Below, piece after piece: positions 1 through 9,851 of a stretch of DNA of 64,000 nucleotides. Location: the NCBI GenBank assembly GCA_032191425.1, contig CM063456.1:1825169-1889168 (forward strand). Reading direction: 5' to 3'. Within the stretch, counting starts at the first letter, position 1. The number at the start of each line of letters is the position of its first letter. The position numbers and the translations under genes were made by a program. Source of the DNA: Lymantria dispar (Eukaryota > Arthropoda > Insecta > Lepidoptera > Erebidae). The notes below the pieces were generated by a model that ran no database searches, was not told the origin of the DNA, and saw nothing but the letters and a program-made list of their open reading frames with translations.

Positions 1-175
1 CGTCATTGCGGTTCGGTCACTGGCCTCCCACAAGCGGGACTCACCAGCTGATTGAGAAGTCGCACCTTCAGGGACTTGTTATAGCGAGAGCGCAGGTACG
101 ATAAGTATTGACTTAAAACATTAGTAGTAGGGAAGTTAGGGTAGGGCTATTAGGGAAGAAGACAAAAGAAGCACT
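1..175 (+). other. 5' leader of the env-bearing BEL/Pao element
   Basis: Non-coding sequence between the window edge and the gag start. It should be the end of the 5' LTR and/or the leader, but the left LTR lies outside the window, so no LTR pair can be compared. I looked for a primer-binding site. A TGG occurs near base 22, but the bases after it do not look like the complement of a tRNA T-arm, so no site is claimed. Confidence 0.4.
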
Positions 176-1234
176 ATGGACATACAAGAAATAAACACTG
201 CAATCAGGAGCCAGGAGGAGGATTATAACGAGATCAGGAGGATAATTACAAACATTAAAAAGGACTCCGTGAGCCGAAGAACACAAAAATACATTGACGA
301 AAAAGGACAAAGACTAACTACTATTTTCCAACGGGTGCAAGAGAATCACTCGAAACTGGAGAAACAAGAGATGTTATCATCTCACAAATATATCACCACA
401 AATTACTTTGGAAATATCCAGAAACAATACAACGAGGGCTTAGCCCACCTACAAAAATATGAAGAAAGACATCAACTTGTTCAGGCGATATATGAACCTG
501 AAGAACAAAACACAAACGAAGAAGAAGGGAGCGGGAATGACAAGACGTTTATACAAATGTTCCGGATATACCAGATGTCAAAAAGGCTAATTCAGGCGAA
601 AGAATCAGTCACTGAAAACAAACCTATATGGCATTTACAAACTACAATAAACAATTTACAAAAACGATGGCAGGTTATTGAAGAAACACACATTGAATTA
701 TTATTGGAGGAGGATACATCGGGACACCTTTACTTCAAAAATAAATATTTTGAAAACACCCAAACTGAGTTCGATACTACAATGGAGATGCTGGAAGAAA
801 AAAACCATGACAGTTCCAGTGAAAAAATTACCTTAACACAGTCGTCAGAAAAACTACCCCGTATCTCAATTCCAACTTTTACGGGGAGTTATGACTCATG
901 GTATACTTTTCATGATTTATTCAAAAAAATTATTCATGAAGATAAAAATATTTCATTAGTAGAAAAGATGCAATATTTAAAGACAAATGTAAAAGGTGAC
1001 GCAGCAAAAATTATACGTCATCTAACGATAAGTGAATCGAACTATGAAACCGCGTGGAAATTGCTTACGCAACGTTATGAAGACGAACGAATGATATCAA
1101 CTAAATTCATCGATAAACTATTAGATTTACCCAAGCTAAATGTTGCGAATGCAGCGGGTTTAAGAGACATGCACGACACCATAAAAGAATGTTTGGAATC
1201 TTTAAAACATCAAGGGATTGACATTTCAACATGA
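176..1234 (+). CDS. gag: BEL/Pao Gag (N-terminal part of a gag-pol-env frame)
   Basis: Structural protein of a BEL/Pao LTR retrotransposon, 352 residues. The N-terminal 220 residues are charged and probably helical. Residues about 225-320 carry the typical BEL/Pao Gag domain (DUF1759-like: LPRISIPTFTGSYDSW near the start, then KMQYLKTNVKGDAA). The frame ends at a TGA (1232-1234). The following codons continue in the same frame with sequence expected of the same Gag (DPILARLLARKWD), so the TGA replaces a sense codon, probably Trp. The start is the first ATG after the leader. Gag and pol were probably one polyprotein. The stop is either a nonsense mutation or a read-through site; with no second copy here I cannot tell. 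Confidence 0.85.
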   Translation: MDIQEINTAIRSQEEDYNEIRRIITNIKKDSVSRRTQKYIDEKGQRLTTIFQRVQENHSKLEKQEMLSSHKYITTNYFGNIQKQYNEGLAHLQKYEERHQLVQAIYEPEEQNTNEEEGSGNDKTFIQMFRIYQMSKRLIQAKESVTENKPIWHLQTTINNLQKRWQVIEETHIELLLEEDTSGHLYFKNKYFENTQTEFDTTMEMLEEKNHDSSSEKITLTQSSEKLPRISIPTFTGSYDSWYTFHDLFKKIIHEDKNISLVEKMQYLKTNVKGDAAKIIRHLTISESNYETAWKLLTQRYEDERMISTKFIDKLLDLPKLNVANAAGLRDMHDTIKECLESLKHQGIDIST

Positions 1235-1243
1235 GACCCTATT

Positions 1244-4200
1244 TTGGCTAGACTTTTGGCCAGGAAATGGGACCAACAAACTGACTCAAAATACGAGGAT
1301 CAGTTACAACACCCAAACAAATTGGAATCGTTTGAAGAAATGTTACAGTTTTTAGAAAAAAGATTTAAAAGTTTAAAGTCTTACGATCAGCAGAAAATTA
1401 CGTATAATCACTTGAGTAATAACTCGGTGAATCATACAATAAATAAACAACGGGGTACGCACGTACCAATAGCAGAATCATCAAAAAGTAAACATTGCTG
1501 GTACTGCAAAAGCACAGAACATAATATAAATAAATGCCCTAGTTTTAAAACCTTGAACGTAACACGATATAAGGAAGTCTCAGACAAAGGAATGTGCAAA
1601 CGCTGCTTAAATCATGATAAAGAAATACAATGCATGAGCGAGTTTTATACAAAATGTGAAATATGTCAACATAAAGGTCATAACACACTATTACACCGAA
1701 CATTCGATTCAATTAAAAGACAACCAGAGTCTTCTGAGTATACGAAAAAGTTCACTCCTAAGCCAACTGTGAGTGATAAAAAACAAAACACAACGCTATC
1801 GAACTTATCAGCTACCGATTTAGAAGCAAAAATTACGGTCTTATTAGCCACAGCGCTATTACAAACCACGTCGTATGATGGAACACCACAATTATTAAGA
1901 GTATTGTGTGACCAAGGTTCAGAAGCGTCATTTTGCACGGAAGAAGTAGCACATCTGCTGTCGTATCCAAGACAAAAGGTCCAAGCTGAAATAAAAGGCA
2001 TTGGAGACAACGAACCTAAGACATCGAAATATACAATTAACATAAACCTACAACCAAGGTACTCTAGTAAGTACAGACTACCTGTAACGCTTGTAGTACT
2101 ACCGAAGCTTACAAACTCGTTACCAAGAAGTAACTTACAACAATTACAAGAGTTGGACAATGTTCTATTGGCAGACCCAACGTACAACAAAAAGGGACCT
2201 ATAGACATAATTTTAGGTGCCCAAGAATACAGTAAAATACTATTACAAGGTTTTAAACGACTACAAGGCGGTATAATCGCTCGAGAAACAGAATTGGGTT
2301 GGATTTTATCCGGGTTATATCCGCAAGATACAAACGGTGGCATCAAAGTATTAAGCATGATGACTCGCACCGACGACATACAACAATTAACAAAAATTTG
2401 GGAATTAGAAGAAATTCCACGACACTATGCACTCACCAAAGATGATGAGTTTTGTGAAAATTACTATACAAATACTACAATACGAAGTTTCGACGGCACT
2501 TATACGGTACGACTGCCGTTTAAGGACGCGAACATAAAATATGGCGAGTCAAGGAAAAAAGCCGTGGCTCGACTGTTACAACTAGAACGTCAGTTCGAAA
2601 AAAATGAAAATTTACGCCAACAATACAAGGAATTTATGTACGAGTACCTAAATATGGGTCATATGAGAAAAGTACCTAAACCAGAATATTACACAGGAGA
2701 GTATTATATTCCCCACCAAGCGGTAATAAAAGAAGACTCTCTTACAACAAAACTACGAGTGGTATTTGACGCTAGTAGTAAAACAAGTAGTAAAATAAGC
2801 CTTAATGACAATTTACATAAAGGACCACGACTTCAACAAGACTTATCAAACATATTATTACGCTGGCGAATGCATAAGATTGCTTTCATGGCTGACATTA
2901 TGAAAATGTACCGGTTCATAAAAATCGATCAAGAAGACTATAAATATCAAAGAATTTTATGGAGATTTTCTCCAAAAAAGGCCATTAGTGAATACGAACT
3001 AACAACGGTCACTTATGGCACAACAAGCGCGCCTTATCTGGCCGTGAGAACATTACAACAACTAGCATTAGACGAACAAGACAATTACTCTATCGCCAGT
3101 AGAGTAACGTTACAGGATTTCTATGTTGACGATATTTTGTCAGGAGAATCCCAGGAAAGCTCCGTCAAGGAGTTACAAGAACAATTAATAGCAATGTTAA
3201 ACAAAGGTGGTTTCCAACTACGAAAATGGTCTTCAAATAGTTCGGAATTGCTGAACAATTTAACATGCGATAACGAAGAAAGTCGGATGCTGAAACTTCC
3301 CTTGGACGAAACAAAAAAGTCGTTGGGAATTATATGGTCTCCAGGTGAAGATAAATTCTGTTTTCAAATAAATATAACAGAAAACACAAAACCCACCAAA
3401 CGGTTCATTATGTCAGAGGTGGCGAAAATATTTGATCCGTTGGGCTGGTTGGCCCCCATCATCATAACACTAAAATTACTAGTACAACAACTGTGGACGT
3501 CTGGGATGGAATGGGACCAACCAGTAAATGACATAATACGAAATAAATGGACAGAAATACAAAAACAGTTAAAAAGCATAGAAAGTATACAAGTACCACG
3601 ATGGTGTCACACGATAGACAGGACAAAGTTTGAGCTGTATGGATTCAGCGACGCCTCAGAGAAAGCATACAGGGCTGTCGTCTATAGCAGAGTAATGGTG
3701 AATAACAGTTACTACATAACATTGCTTCAAGCTGAGTCAAAAGTGGCACCGAAAAAACAAAAAACAACATTACCGCGTCTTGAGCTATGCGCCGCAGTAT
3801 TATTGGCTAAATTAATAGAAAAAATAAAAAATGCTCTAAACGGTGATAACAATACCGTGATTTCATGCTGGACGGATTCTATGATCACGTTGGGATGGAT
3901 AAAAGGAGATCCTGGGCGATGGCATACGTTCATGACCAACAGAATGTCAGAAATTAACAGCATAATACCAAACGCTCAATGGAATCATGTCATATCGTCT
4001 GAAAACCCAGCCGACATTATATCAAGAGGATTGGAGCCAGAAAAATTAATGAACTTTTCCTTATGGTGGAACGGCCCACCATGGTTGCAGACGAGTGATA
4101 TACCTATTACAACAACAGCACCACAGCCAAATGAAGAAGCCAAGTACTGTTTATCAACAACAATTAATACTACGAATGAAAAGTATGACATCTGGAGTCG

Positions 4201-6511
4201 ATTTTCTAACTACAATAAAATGATAAGAACATTAGCGTATTGCTACAGATTTATCAACAAGCGCAAAAAGCACGAACCATTATCATGTACGGAATTAGAA
4301 GAAACAGAGAAACGAATTCTATGCATATTGCAACAAGAAGAATTTTACGATGAAAAAGAAATTATTCGAAAGAAAAAATCACTGCAGAAAAACAGTAAAT
4401 TATCCACACTAGATCCATTTATTGATAACGGTGAATTATTGCGAGTTGGAGGTCGAATAGAAAACGCTGACTTGCCGTGTAATCAAAAACGATCAATACA
4501 TACATTAATTCCTTTACCTGTATATCAGGAAGAATTAACTACTAACACGAATACGTTAGGTAAAAATACCGAAAAGCCTGTGAATTGTAGCATAGCAACA
4601 AATACCATAAAGAAAAAGTTTGTTAAGACACTTAAGTCAGGTTGGAAGAGCGTGTTACTCTATACTACATTATTATTGTGTATTGGACAAGTAACAAGTA
4701 CATCAATGTTTACTATGAAACATTTAAATCCAGGCCTATATGTAGAACAAATAGGTACTTCAACAATAAACAGAGGGAGTTTTAGAATAGAAACTAATTA
4801 CGAAAGGAGTGATTTGGAACTGAATTTAAATAATACAATAAAAATAACTACTCAGTTTCAAAAGTTATGCACTGACACGCAACAGTATACAAAAGACACC
4901 CATTGTGCAGAATTTTATTATCATTTGAACGAAGAGAAAGCACGATTTGAGAAGATAAAGGATTACCTTACTGGGATAAGGATTTCTAGAAGGAAACGTG
5001 GATTATTAGGACAAATGTTAACATACGTGTTCGGAGTCAACGATGAAGTATACAGAAGTATTGACTCATTAAGTAGCAATCAACAAGAACTTATAAACGC
5101 CGCCAATCATCAAACAAACATAATGTTATCTACAGTATCCGCTGTAAACCAAACCGAGGAGCGGATTAAGAAAAAGTTAGAGAATTTTGAAAAAAAATTA
5201 AATGAAGCTATAGCATTCATGTATGATAACGACGTATGGTATAAGATGGTAGACGCTAACAATGTGAAAATACAAGTAATACAAACGTATCAATTAGCGA
5301 GCAATTACATAACAGAGATTATTCACTATTACAACGGGTTACTTGAGATATACCTAAATAACGCATCAATATACACGATTTTGAGTCCTAAATACGCTAA
5401 TGATATAATACAAACAACCAATCAAAAGTTACCTGGAAACTTAAGGATAATTCAGGATCAATTAATACAGACTAACATGGAAATAAATGCAACACATATA
5501 AACGTATTTGCGTACTATCCTATTCATGACATAAGAAAATATACGTTAATACACATAACGGCGATTTCTCAAAAGTTGACCGGGAGTTCTTTTGAATGCT
5601 TGTCAATCCCAAGAGCATTCATAGGCTTCGACTATAACAATGAACGATACTTTGAGTTAAGTAAAGACGAGTTCAGAGATTGTTTACACAAAATATCGGA
5701 GTTTGTTTGCTATCCCGTGGCTGTTAAGAACATACAATTGAACAAGAATTGCATTGTTGAACAGCTATTCAGCAACAATAATAACACTAAATCACAATGC
5801 ACATCAAGAAGATACAACATTCAATCTACAATTCTATGGGAACAACTTTACATGCAGAATACTTGGATGTTTATCACTACAAAAACACAATCAGATTCGA
5901 TAATATGTGATGGACAAAGACAAGAGATTAACCTAGAGGATATAGGAGTACTACACATTTCAGAAATCTGTGTAATAAAGACGTTGAACAACATTCTTGC
6001 AGCTAAACGAATAACAACAACAACTGTGCAAGCATCATATTTTAAAATGAGTAATCTTACTCTAGACACACAAGTAGTCCAATCAGAGATACCAGACATA
6101 CCGAAGGAGGAAGTATTAGATAGCTCCACCAGTATATTTGACCACTTAGCCGCTTCAGAAGCAAAGCTAAAAACAAGATTAGATAACACAATATGGAGGC
6201 GAATAGAGTCTCATTCCTATGTGGCTAGCACCGTAACATCTCTTTCCTTAATAGTATTAGCTTGTCTTTTAATTTATTTCAGACCACAGGTAGTCAAAGA
6301 ATGTCGAGATAGACTTACGAGAAGACAAAACAAGGAAACAACTACAACACAAGCCACAGACATAGACCAACAGCGGACAGCTCCGCCACAACCACGGCCA
6401 CGGTATGGGAAACCTCGCCCCCAGACTACAGTCCAAACACCACAAGCGACGGAAGGACACATTGGACCTTATGAGGTCATCGAATTATACGACCTGCAGT
6501 CGTGTTCCTGA
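1244..6511 (+). CDS. pol-env: BEL/Pao Pol fused in frame to an Env-like protein
   Basis: A 1,755-residue frame, open from base 1235 and continuous with gag. In order: end of Gag; zinc knuckle CWYC..H..C near residue 85 and a second Cys/His cluster; aspartic protease core CDQGS near 220; Pao-type RT with YVDD at about 627-630; RNase H with GFSDAS near 800; the start of an integrase H2C2 domain (LLRVGGRI near 1065). There the integrase stops. Its catalytic core (D, D, E) is absent, and from about residue 1095 the frame becomes envelope-like: a hydrophobic segment near 1138, a furin-like RRKRG near 1249 followed by a Gly/Leu-rich segment, and one transmembrane helix at about 1660-1679 with a Pro-rich tail. 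BEL/Pao elements with acquired env genes (roo of Drosophila, Tas of nematodes) are known. Without an integrase this copy could not move on its own. Confidence 0.85.
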   Translation: MARLLARKWDQQTDSKYEDQLQHPNKLESFEEMLQFLEKRFKSLKSYDQQKITYNHLSNNSVNHTINKQRGTHVPIAESSKSKHCWYCKSTEHNINKCPSFKTLNVTRYKEVSDKGMCKRCLNHDKEIQCMSEFYTKCEICQHKGHNTLLHRTFDSIKRQPESSEYTKKFTPKPTVSDKKQNTTLSNLSATDLEAKITVLLATALLQTTSYDGTPQLLRVLCDQGSEASFCTEEVAHLLSYPRQKVQAEIKGIGDNEPKTSKYTININLQPRYSSKYRLPVTLVVLPKLTNSLPRSNLQQLQELDNVLLADPTYNKKGPIDIILGAQEYSKILLQGFKRLQGGIIARETELGWILSGLYPQDTNGGIKVLSMMTRTDDIQQLTKIWELEEIPRHYALTKDDEFCENYYTNTTIRSFDGTYTVRLPFKDANIKYGESRKKAVARLLQLERQFEKNENLRQQYKEFMYEYLNMGHMRKVPKPEYYTGEYYIPHQAVIKEDSLTTKLRVVFDASSKTSSKISLNDNLHKGPRLQQDLSNILLRWRMHKIAFMADIMKMYRFIKIDQEDYKYQRILWRFSPKKAISEYELTTVTYGTTSAPYLAVRTLQQLALDEQDNYSIASRVTLQDFYVDDILSGESQESSVKELQEQLIAMLNKGGFQLRKWSSNSSELLNNLTCDNEESRMLKLPLDETKKSLGIIWSPGEDKFCFQINITENTKPTKRFIMSEVAKIFDPLGWLAPIIITLKLLVQQLWTSGMEWDQPVNDIIRNKWTEIQKQLKSIESIQVPRWCHTIDRTKFELYGFSDASEKAYRAVVYSRVMVNNSYYITLLQAESKVAPKKQKTTLPRLELCAAVLLAKLIEKIKNALNGDNNTVISCWTDSMITLGWIKGDPGRWHTFMTNRMSEINSIIPNAQWNHVISSENPADIISRGLEPEKLMNFSLWWNGPPWLQTSDIPITTTAPQPNEEAKYCLSTTINTTNEKYDIWSRFSNYNKMIRTLAYCYRFINKRKKHEPLSCTELEETEKRILCILQQEEFYDEKEIIRKKKSLQKNSKLSTLDPFIDNGELLRVGGRIENADLPCNQKRSIHTLIPLPVYQEELTTNTNTLGKNTEKPVNCSIATNTIKKKFVKTLKSGWKSVLLYTTLLLCIGQVTSTSMFTMKHLNPGLYVEQIGTSTINRGSFRIETNYERSDLELNLNNTIKITTQFQKLCTDTQQYTKDTHCAEFYYHLNEEKARFEKIKDYLTGIRISRRKRGLLGQMLTYVFGVNDEVYRSIDSLSSNQQELINAANHQTNIMLSTVSAVNQTEERIKKKLENFEKKLNEAIAFMYDNDVWYKMVDANNVKIQVIQTYQLASNYITEIIHYYNGLLEIYLNNASIYTILSPKYANDIIQTTNQKLPGNLRIIQDQLIQTNMEINATHINVFAYYPIHDIRKYTLIHITAISQKLTGSSFECLSIPRAFIGFDYNNERYFELSKDEFRDCLHKISEFVCYPVAVKNIQLNKNCIVEQLFSNNNNTKSQCTSRRYNIQSTILWEQLYMQNTWMFITTKTQSDSIICDGQRQEINLEDIGVLHISEICVIKTLNNILAAKRITTTTVQASYFKMSNLTLDTQVVQSEIPDIPKEEVLDSSTSIFDHLAASEAKLKTRLDNTIWRRIESHSYVASTVTSLSLIVLACLLIYFRPQVVKECRDRLTRRQNKETTTTQATDIDQQRTAPPQPRPRYGKPRPQTTVQTPQATEGHIGPYEVIELYDLQSCS
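4560..6511 (+). other. env: Envelope-like glycoprotein segment, insect errantivirus / baculovirus-F type
   Basis: This is the C-terminal part of the fused frame. A hydrophobic stretch (4652-4694) could act as a signal sequence if translated separately. A dibasic RRKRG site (about 4988-5002) precedes a fusion-peptide-like GLLGQMLTYVFG, and a membrane anchor near 6221-6280 is followed by a short charged tail. Several N-X-S/T sites and Cys residues lie in the ectodomain. This order (cleavage site, then N-terminal fusion segment, then anchor near the C terminus) fits class I Env/F proteins of insect errantiviruses. In such elements env is normally made from a spliced RNA; here it is simply downstream in frame. 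Family assignment is by motif pattern, not alignment. Confidence 0.7.
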
Positions 6512-6522
6512 GAGACCCCAGA

Positions 6523-7110
6523 ATGTTCAATGCACATTGAACATGCAACGCAGCAAATTCATAAGTAGAGCATGTCAACATACAACAGCGCAGATTTGCA
6601 AGATTTGCACTGACATGATTAAAAACGCTGCGTTACACTTCACACTTACGACACACTAACACAAAATGGTATATGTGTGTATTAGCAATAAATAGTATAT
6701 AAGGTTTAAATATTGTAAAATAAATCAGATTTGAATTTATTCATCTCTCAGTTACTACACTCTCACTGCGGCCAAGACACCCTTAGCCGTCAGTTCTGAT
6801 CAGTCTTGTGAGTCTGCTTGACCGGCAGTGAGAATTACCAATCCTCCACCCAAACCTCCATCTCACTGTGGCCAAGACACCCTTAGCCGTCAGTTCTGAT
6901 CGGTCTTGTGCGTTTGATTGACCGGCAGTGAGAATCACCAATCCTCCACCCAAACATTCATCTCACATCTACCTGTCACCTTAGGTAGCGCGGTGCAGGT
7001 ATCCCATCAGATAGGCTAGGAACTTAAGGGCTTTAGGTACATCAAACTATAACCTTAGGTTCTTCTGTCGAACACGGCGTTAGTCCATAAGCCCATACGA
7101 CGCCGTACAA
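6523..7110 (+). repeat. Probable 3' LTR of the BEL/Pao element (right edge uncertain)
   Basis: Starts with a near-perfect palindrome TGTTCAATGCACATTGAACA at 6523-6542 just after the env stop, the kind of TG... end expected of an LTR. It contains a TATA-like box (TATATAAGG, about 6697) and an AATAAA polyadenylation signal at about 6720, spaced as in a U3-R boundary. It then holds the tandem 100-bp repeat listed separately. With no left LTR in the window, the right boundary is a guess, and no clear polypurine tract is visible before 6523. Confidence 0.45.
6761..6966 (+). repeat. Tandem duplication of a 100-bp unit
   Basis: Two copies, 6761-6860 and 6861-6960, with a partial third (tctcac, 6961-6966). 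Each copy begins TCTCACTG and ends CCTCCACCCAAAC plus a few bases. The copies differ at a handful of positions. Within each, CTCACTG at the start and CAGTGAG near position 65 are inverted, so each unit can fold into a stem. It lies downstream of the polyadenylation signal, in the R/U5 part of the presumed LTR. Confidence 0.85.
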
Positions 7111-7268
7111 ACTGAGAATTAACGTTTTACAATAAAGATAGAACTTGTCTTTATGCTAAAACAATATTTAAAGAAACTTAACTTAAACTTAATTCTTATT
7201 TTAAATTATATATATATTAAGTAGCCATTAACACTTTAATAACTTTGATTAACATTCTTGTAGTAAAA
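7111..7268. other. AT-rich spacer between two Pao elements
   Basis: No gene or conserved motif seen. On the minus strand it follows the stop codon of the Pao polyprotein, so it may hold remnants of that element's 3' LTR. Confidence 0.3.
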
Positions 7269-7484
7269 TTAACTTAGGATAGGTCTAGTATATTGACCTT
7301 TAGAAGTTTTAATAATTACAGACCTAATTAGTCCATCAGATTTATTAACATGTGTAGATATGACTTTGCCCAATGGCCAACAAGTAGGAGGTGTACACTC
7401 ATCTTTAATTAAGACGATATCACCTATCTTTAAATTTTTCTTAATATCTAACCATTTGTTTCTTGGTTGTAGTTCAGATAAATA
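7269..7484 (-). pseudogene. Pao Pol C-terminal domain (DUF5641-like), fragment
   Basis: Minus-strand translation gives LSELQPRNKWLDIKKNLKIGDIVLIKD and then a CWPLGKV motif, the conserved tail after the integrase of BEL/Pao polyproteins. It ends with a TAA at 7269-7271. It continues the integrase frame at 7650-8711, from which it is separated by a 137-bp retroposon (7501-7637). Confidence 0.8.
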
Positions 7485-7500
7485 ACTAAAATAAAACTAT

Positions 7501-7637
7501 AATATCTAAAACGGCAAAAACACTCACGTGCTGAGATCGATTACGTCGACCCGGGTTTCGAGCATGTCCGATGCTCATCATCAGGGCGAGTGCCGTTTAG
7601 ATATTATAATATGGATCAGTCTCACGATAATTTCAAT
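7501..7637 (-). mobile_element. 137-bp retroposon inserted in the Pao pol gene
   Basis: Flanked by an exact 16-bp TSD, ACTAAAATAAAACTAT, at 7485-7500 and 7638-7653, which proves a discrete insertion into the Pao C-terminal coding region. Its ends can pair: AATATCTAAAACGGC at 7501-7515 against GCCGTTTAGATATT near 7592-7606. The centre contains a CpG-rich segment (GGTTTCGAGCATGTCC). It has no coding capacity and is probably a SINE or the 3' tip of a LINE. Orientation is tentative. Confidence 0.75.
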
Positions 7638-7649
7638 ACTAAAATAAAA

Positions 7650-8711
7650 CTATTGCCAAAACCTTTGTTTAATTAATAAAATTTTACGGTAGATATGTAA
7701 TCTGTTTTCATTTAAATTTACAATATTAGGTTCTGGTATATCACTAATGGAAGAACCTATAAGGAAATGAGCAGGTGTTAAACAACTTACATCACCTGGA
7801 ACATCAGTGGTTGAACATAATCGCCGAGAATTTACAATACCTTCTATTTGTACTAATAATGTATACAATAGTTCATATGTTAATTTTGTTGTTCCTAAAT
7901 GTCTTTTAAGCAACGATTTAAGAGATTTGATACCAGCTTCGTATATACCACCCATGTGGCTGGCGAGCGGTACAGTAAATTTATACTCTATAGAATTAGA
8001 TGTACAAAAGTCAATTATATCACTGTATGTCTTATCAGACTTAAACATTTTATACAACTCATGTAGCTCTGCTCTAGAACCTTTAAAGTTAGTAGCATTA
8101 TCAGTATATAAACAATTGGGTAAACCTCTACGAGATATGAACCTTTTTAGCGCACATATAAATGCTTGTGAACCTAAATCTGTCACTAGTTCCAAGTGGA
8201 TAGCTCTAGAAGCTAGACAGACAAATAGACATATGTAGCCCTTTGAATATTTGCAATTACGAGACAAATTACTCCTGACAGCTATTGCACCACTGAAGTC
8301 AACGCCTGTATGAAGAAATGCTCTCTCCAGTGATACTCTAGGACTGGGAAGACTTGCCATTTGCTGACCACATGTTTGTGCTCTGAACCTAGTGCACCTA
8401 ACACATGAGTGAATAGTTTTCTTTACTTCATTTCTACCATTCAGTATCCAATATTTTAATCTAATGTTATATAAAGTAGTTTGAATGCCAGAATGTAACA
8501 ACTTCTCATGATAGTGTTTAACAATTAATGAAGATAAGTAATCTTTGGCTGGTAGTATTATGAGATGAGCTTGTGTGTATGGAATATCTGAATGTAGAAT
8601 GCGACCTCCAACTCTTATCAATTTATTTTCATCTAAGAAAGGGTTAAGTTTTCTTAACGGGCTAGATTTAAATGTGTAAGGTATTGGTGTATATGAGTTA
8701 GTTCTGATCAC
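7650..8711 (-). pseudogene. Pao integrase (H2C2 + catalytic core)
   Basis: 353 residues. The N-terminal zinc-binding region is LIRVGGRILHSDIP; the H2C2 residues lie around IVKHYHEKLLHSG and CVRCTRFR. The catalytic core shows D in GVDFSGAI, D in YTDNATNFKG, and E in GGIYEAGIKSLK, so all three DDE positions are kept. It ends at RFWQ where the retroposon interrupts the gene, and the next coding block is 7269-7484. It overlaps the preceding block (8698-9216) in a different frame, which marks a frameshift near 8700. It catalysed integration of the Pao cDNA; this copy is dead because the whole pol is broken. Confidence 0.85.
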
Positions 8712-9216
8712 TGTTTGTGGTGTTATGTTTGGGCTTGTGTAGTGTTAATAGTTCTGATCTTTCTTTTGGAAAGTGTTTAAGCTGAATTACGAGTAGTACA
8801 AAATTAAGTGCAATATTAAGTTCTGATAAGGTAAGGTAAGAACTACTAGATTTTTGCTTCTTGAAAATATTTGAAAATCTTAAGACATATGCTGTTACTC
8901 TTATTAGTTTGGTAAAATTCGAATAACGACAAAAATAACTATAAAAAAACTTATAATTAATATTAGTATCTGAAGGTATAACTTCTGTGTTAATATAATG
9001 AACTGTACTTTGTGTTTTAGCCTCATCTTGCGCTACAGTAGGTACTGACATAGGCCAAGATACAATCTCTTGCACCATCCAAGAAGGGCCCTGCCACCAT
9101 AGTTGACAAGTGGGAAGATCTTTAGGCATAACACCTCTTGTAATTAAGTCTGCTGGATTTTGTTTTGTATTAATATAATACCAATCATTGTTTGAAGTGA
9201 TTTCTATTATTTTCAT
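8698..9216 (-). pseudogene. Pao Pol, region between RNase H and integrase
   Basis: 172 residues with NPADLITRGV and CQLWWQGPSW, the conserved block after RNase H in BEL/Pao elements. The frame breaks at both ends: against the integrase block near 8700, and against the RNase H block near 9240. Confidence 0.8.
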
Positions 9217-9258
9217 TAAGCGCTGAGAAATGTATACCTCATGTTTATGTTTGTAAGG

Positions 9259-9549
9259 TTATTTTATCCAGCACAAAACAATAGAAGAATCTGTAAATAA
9301 GTATGTATTTTTAATTGTTAAATTGCTGTTAATAGTGGTTATAAATCTTTCATACAACTTTGATAATAATAAGGCTCCACAAAGCTCTAATCGAGGAATA
9401 GTTTGTTGTTTCTTAATAGGTGTAACTCTTGACTTAGACATTACTAAGTTGCAAGTACTATTTTTATTTAAGTATGTTGCTTTCAAATATAGGCATGCAC
9501 CATAGGCTTTAGTTGATGCATCACAAAAACCAATCAAAAAGATTTCCAT
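9259..9549 (-). pseudogene. Pao RNase H domain
   Basis: 96 residues: GFCDASTKAYGACLY (first catalytic Asp), PRLELCGALL (conserved Glu) and FTDSSIVLCWI (third acidic residue). The order matches the BEL/Pao RNase H. Upstream it is cut off from the RT block by the SINE at 9587-9851. Confidence 0.85.
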
Positions 9550-9586
9550 GGGTAGATCTGTGAAATACCATCTGGGAATTCTAACT

Positions 9587-9851
9587 CATCATCATCATCA
9601 TCTTGCTCTTATCCCAATTACTTGGGGTCGACGCAATATGTCATCTGTTTTGACATATTGCAAAAAGTTTCGGCAATGACTTTTATGACCGGCCGCCTAC
9701 CTGACGTCAACCCTCCTTGGGAATGTAATCGTTGACCCAAATGGTACCAGATGGTGTTGGTCCGGGTCAATGTAGGGCTCTTAGTCGTCTTTTACGACAC
9801 CCACGAGCAAAGCAAGGGTTGGTAGTATTCGAAGCCGCTACCACACAGCAT
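9587..9851 (-). mobile_element. SINE with (GAT)n tail, inserted in Pao pol
   Basis: 265-bp insertion flanked by an exact 18-bp TSD, CATCTGGGAATTCTAACT (9569-9586 and 9852-9869). On the minus strand it starts TGCTGTGTGGTAGCGGCTTCG, passes a tRNA B-box-like GGCTTCGAATAC, and ends in (GAT)n. A second copy lies at 49127-49388 with its own TSD. The length, internal pol III-like box, short-repeat tail and long TSD all fit a SINE mobilised by a LINE. Confidence 0.85.

Noticed and set aside
22..40. TGG near base 22 as primer-binding site of the first BEL/Pao element
   Set aside because: The following bases do not match the complement of a tRNA T-arm pattern, and the LTR end is not in view.
1678..2379. 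Long open frame on the minus strand opposite the first BEL/Pao pol
   Set aside because: Shadow of the pol gene; no family resemblance, and the plus strand is clearly coding.
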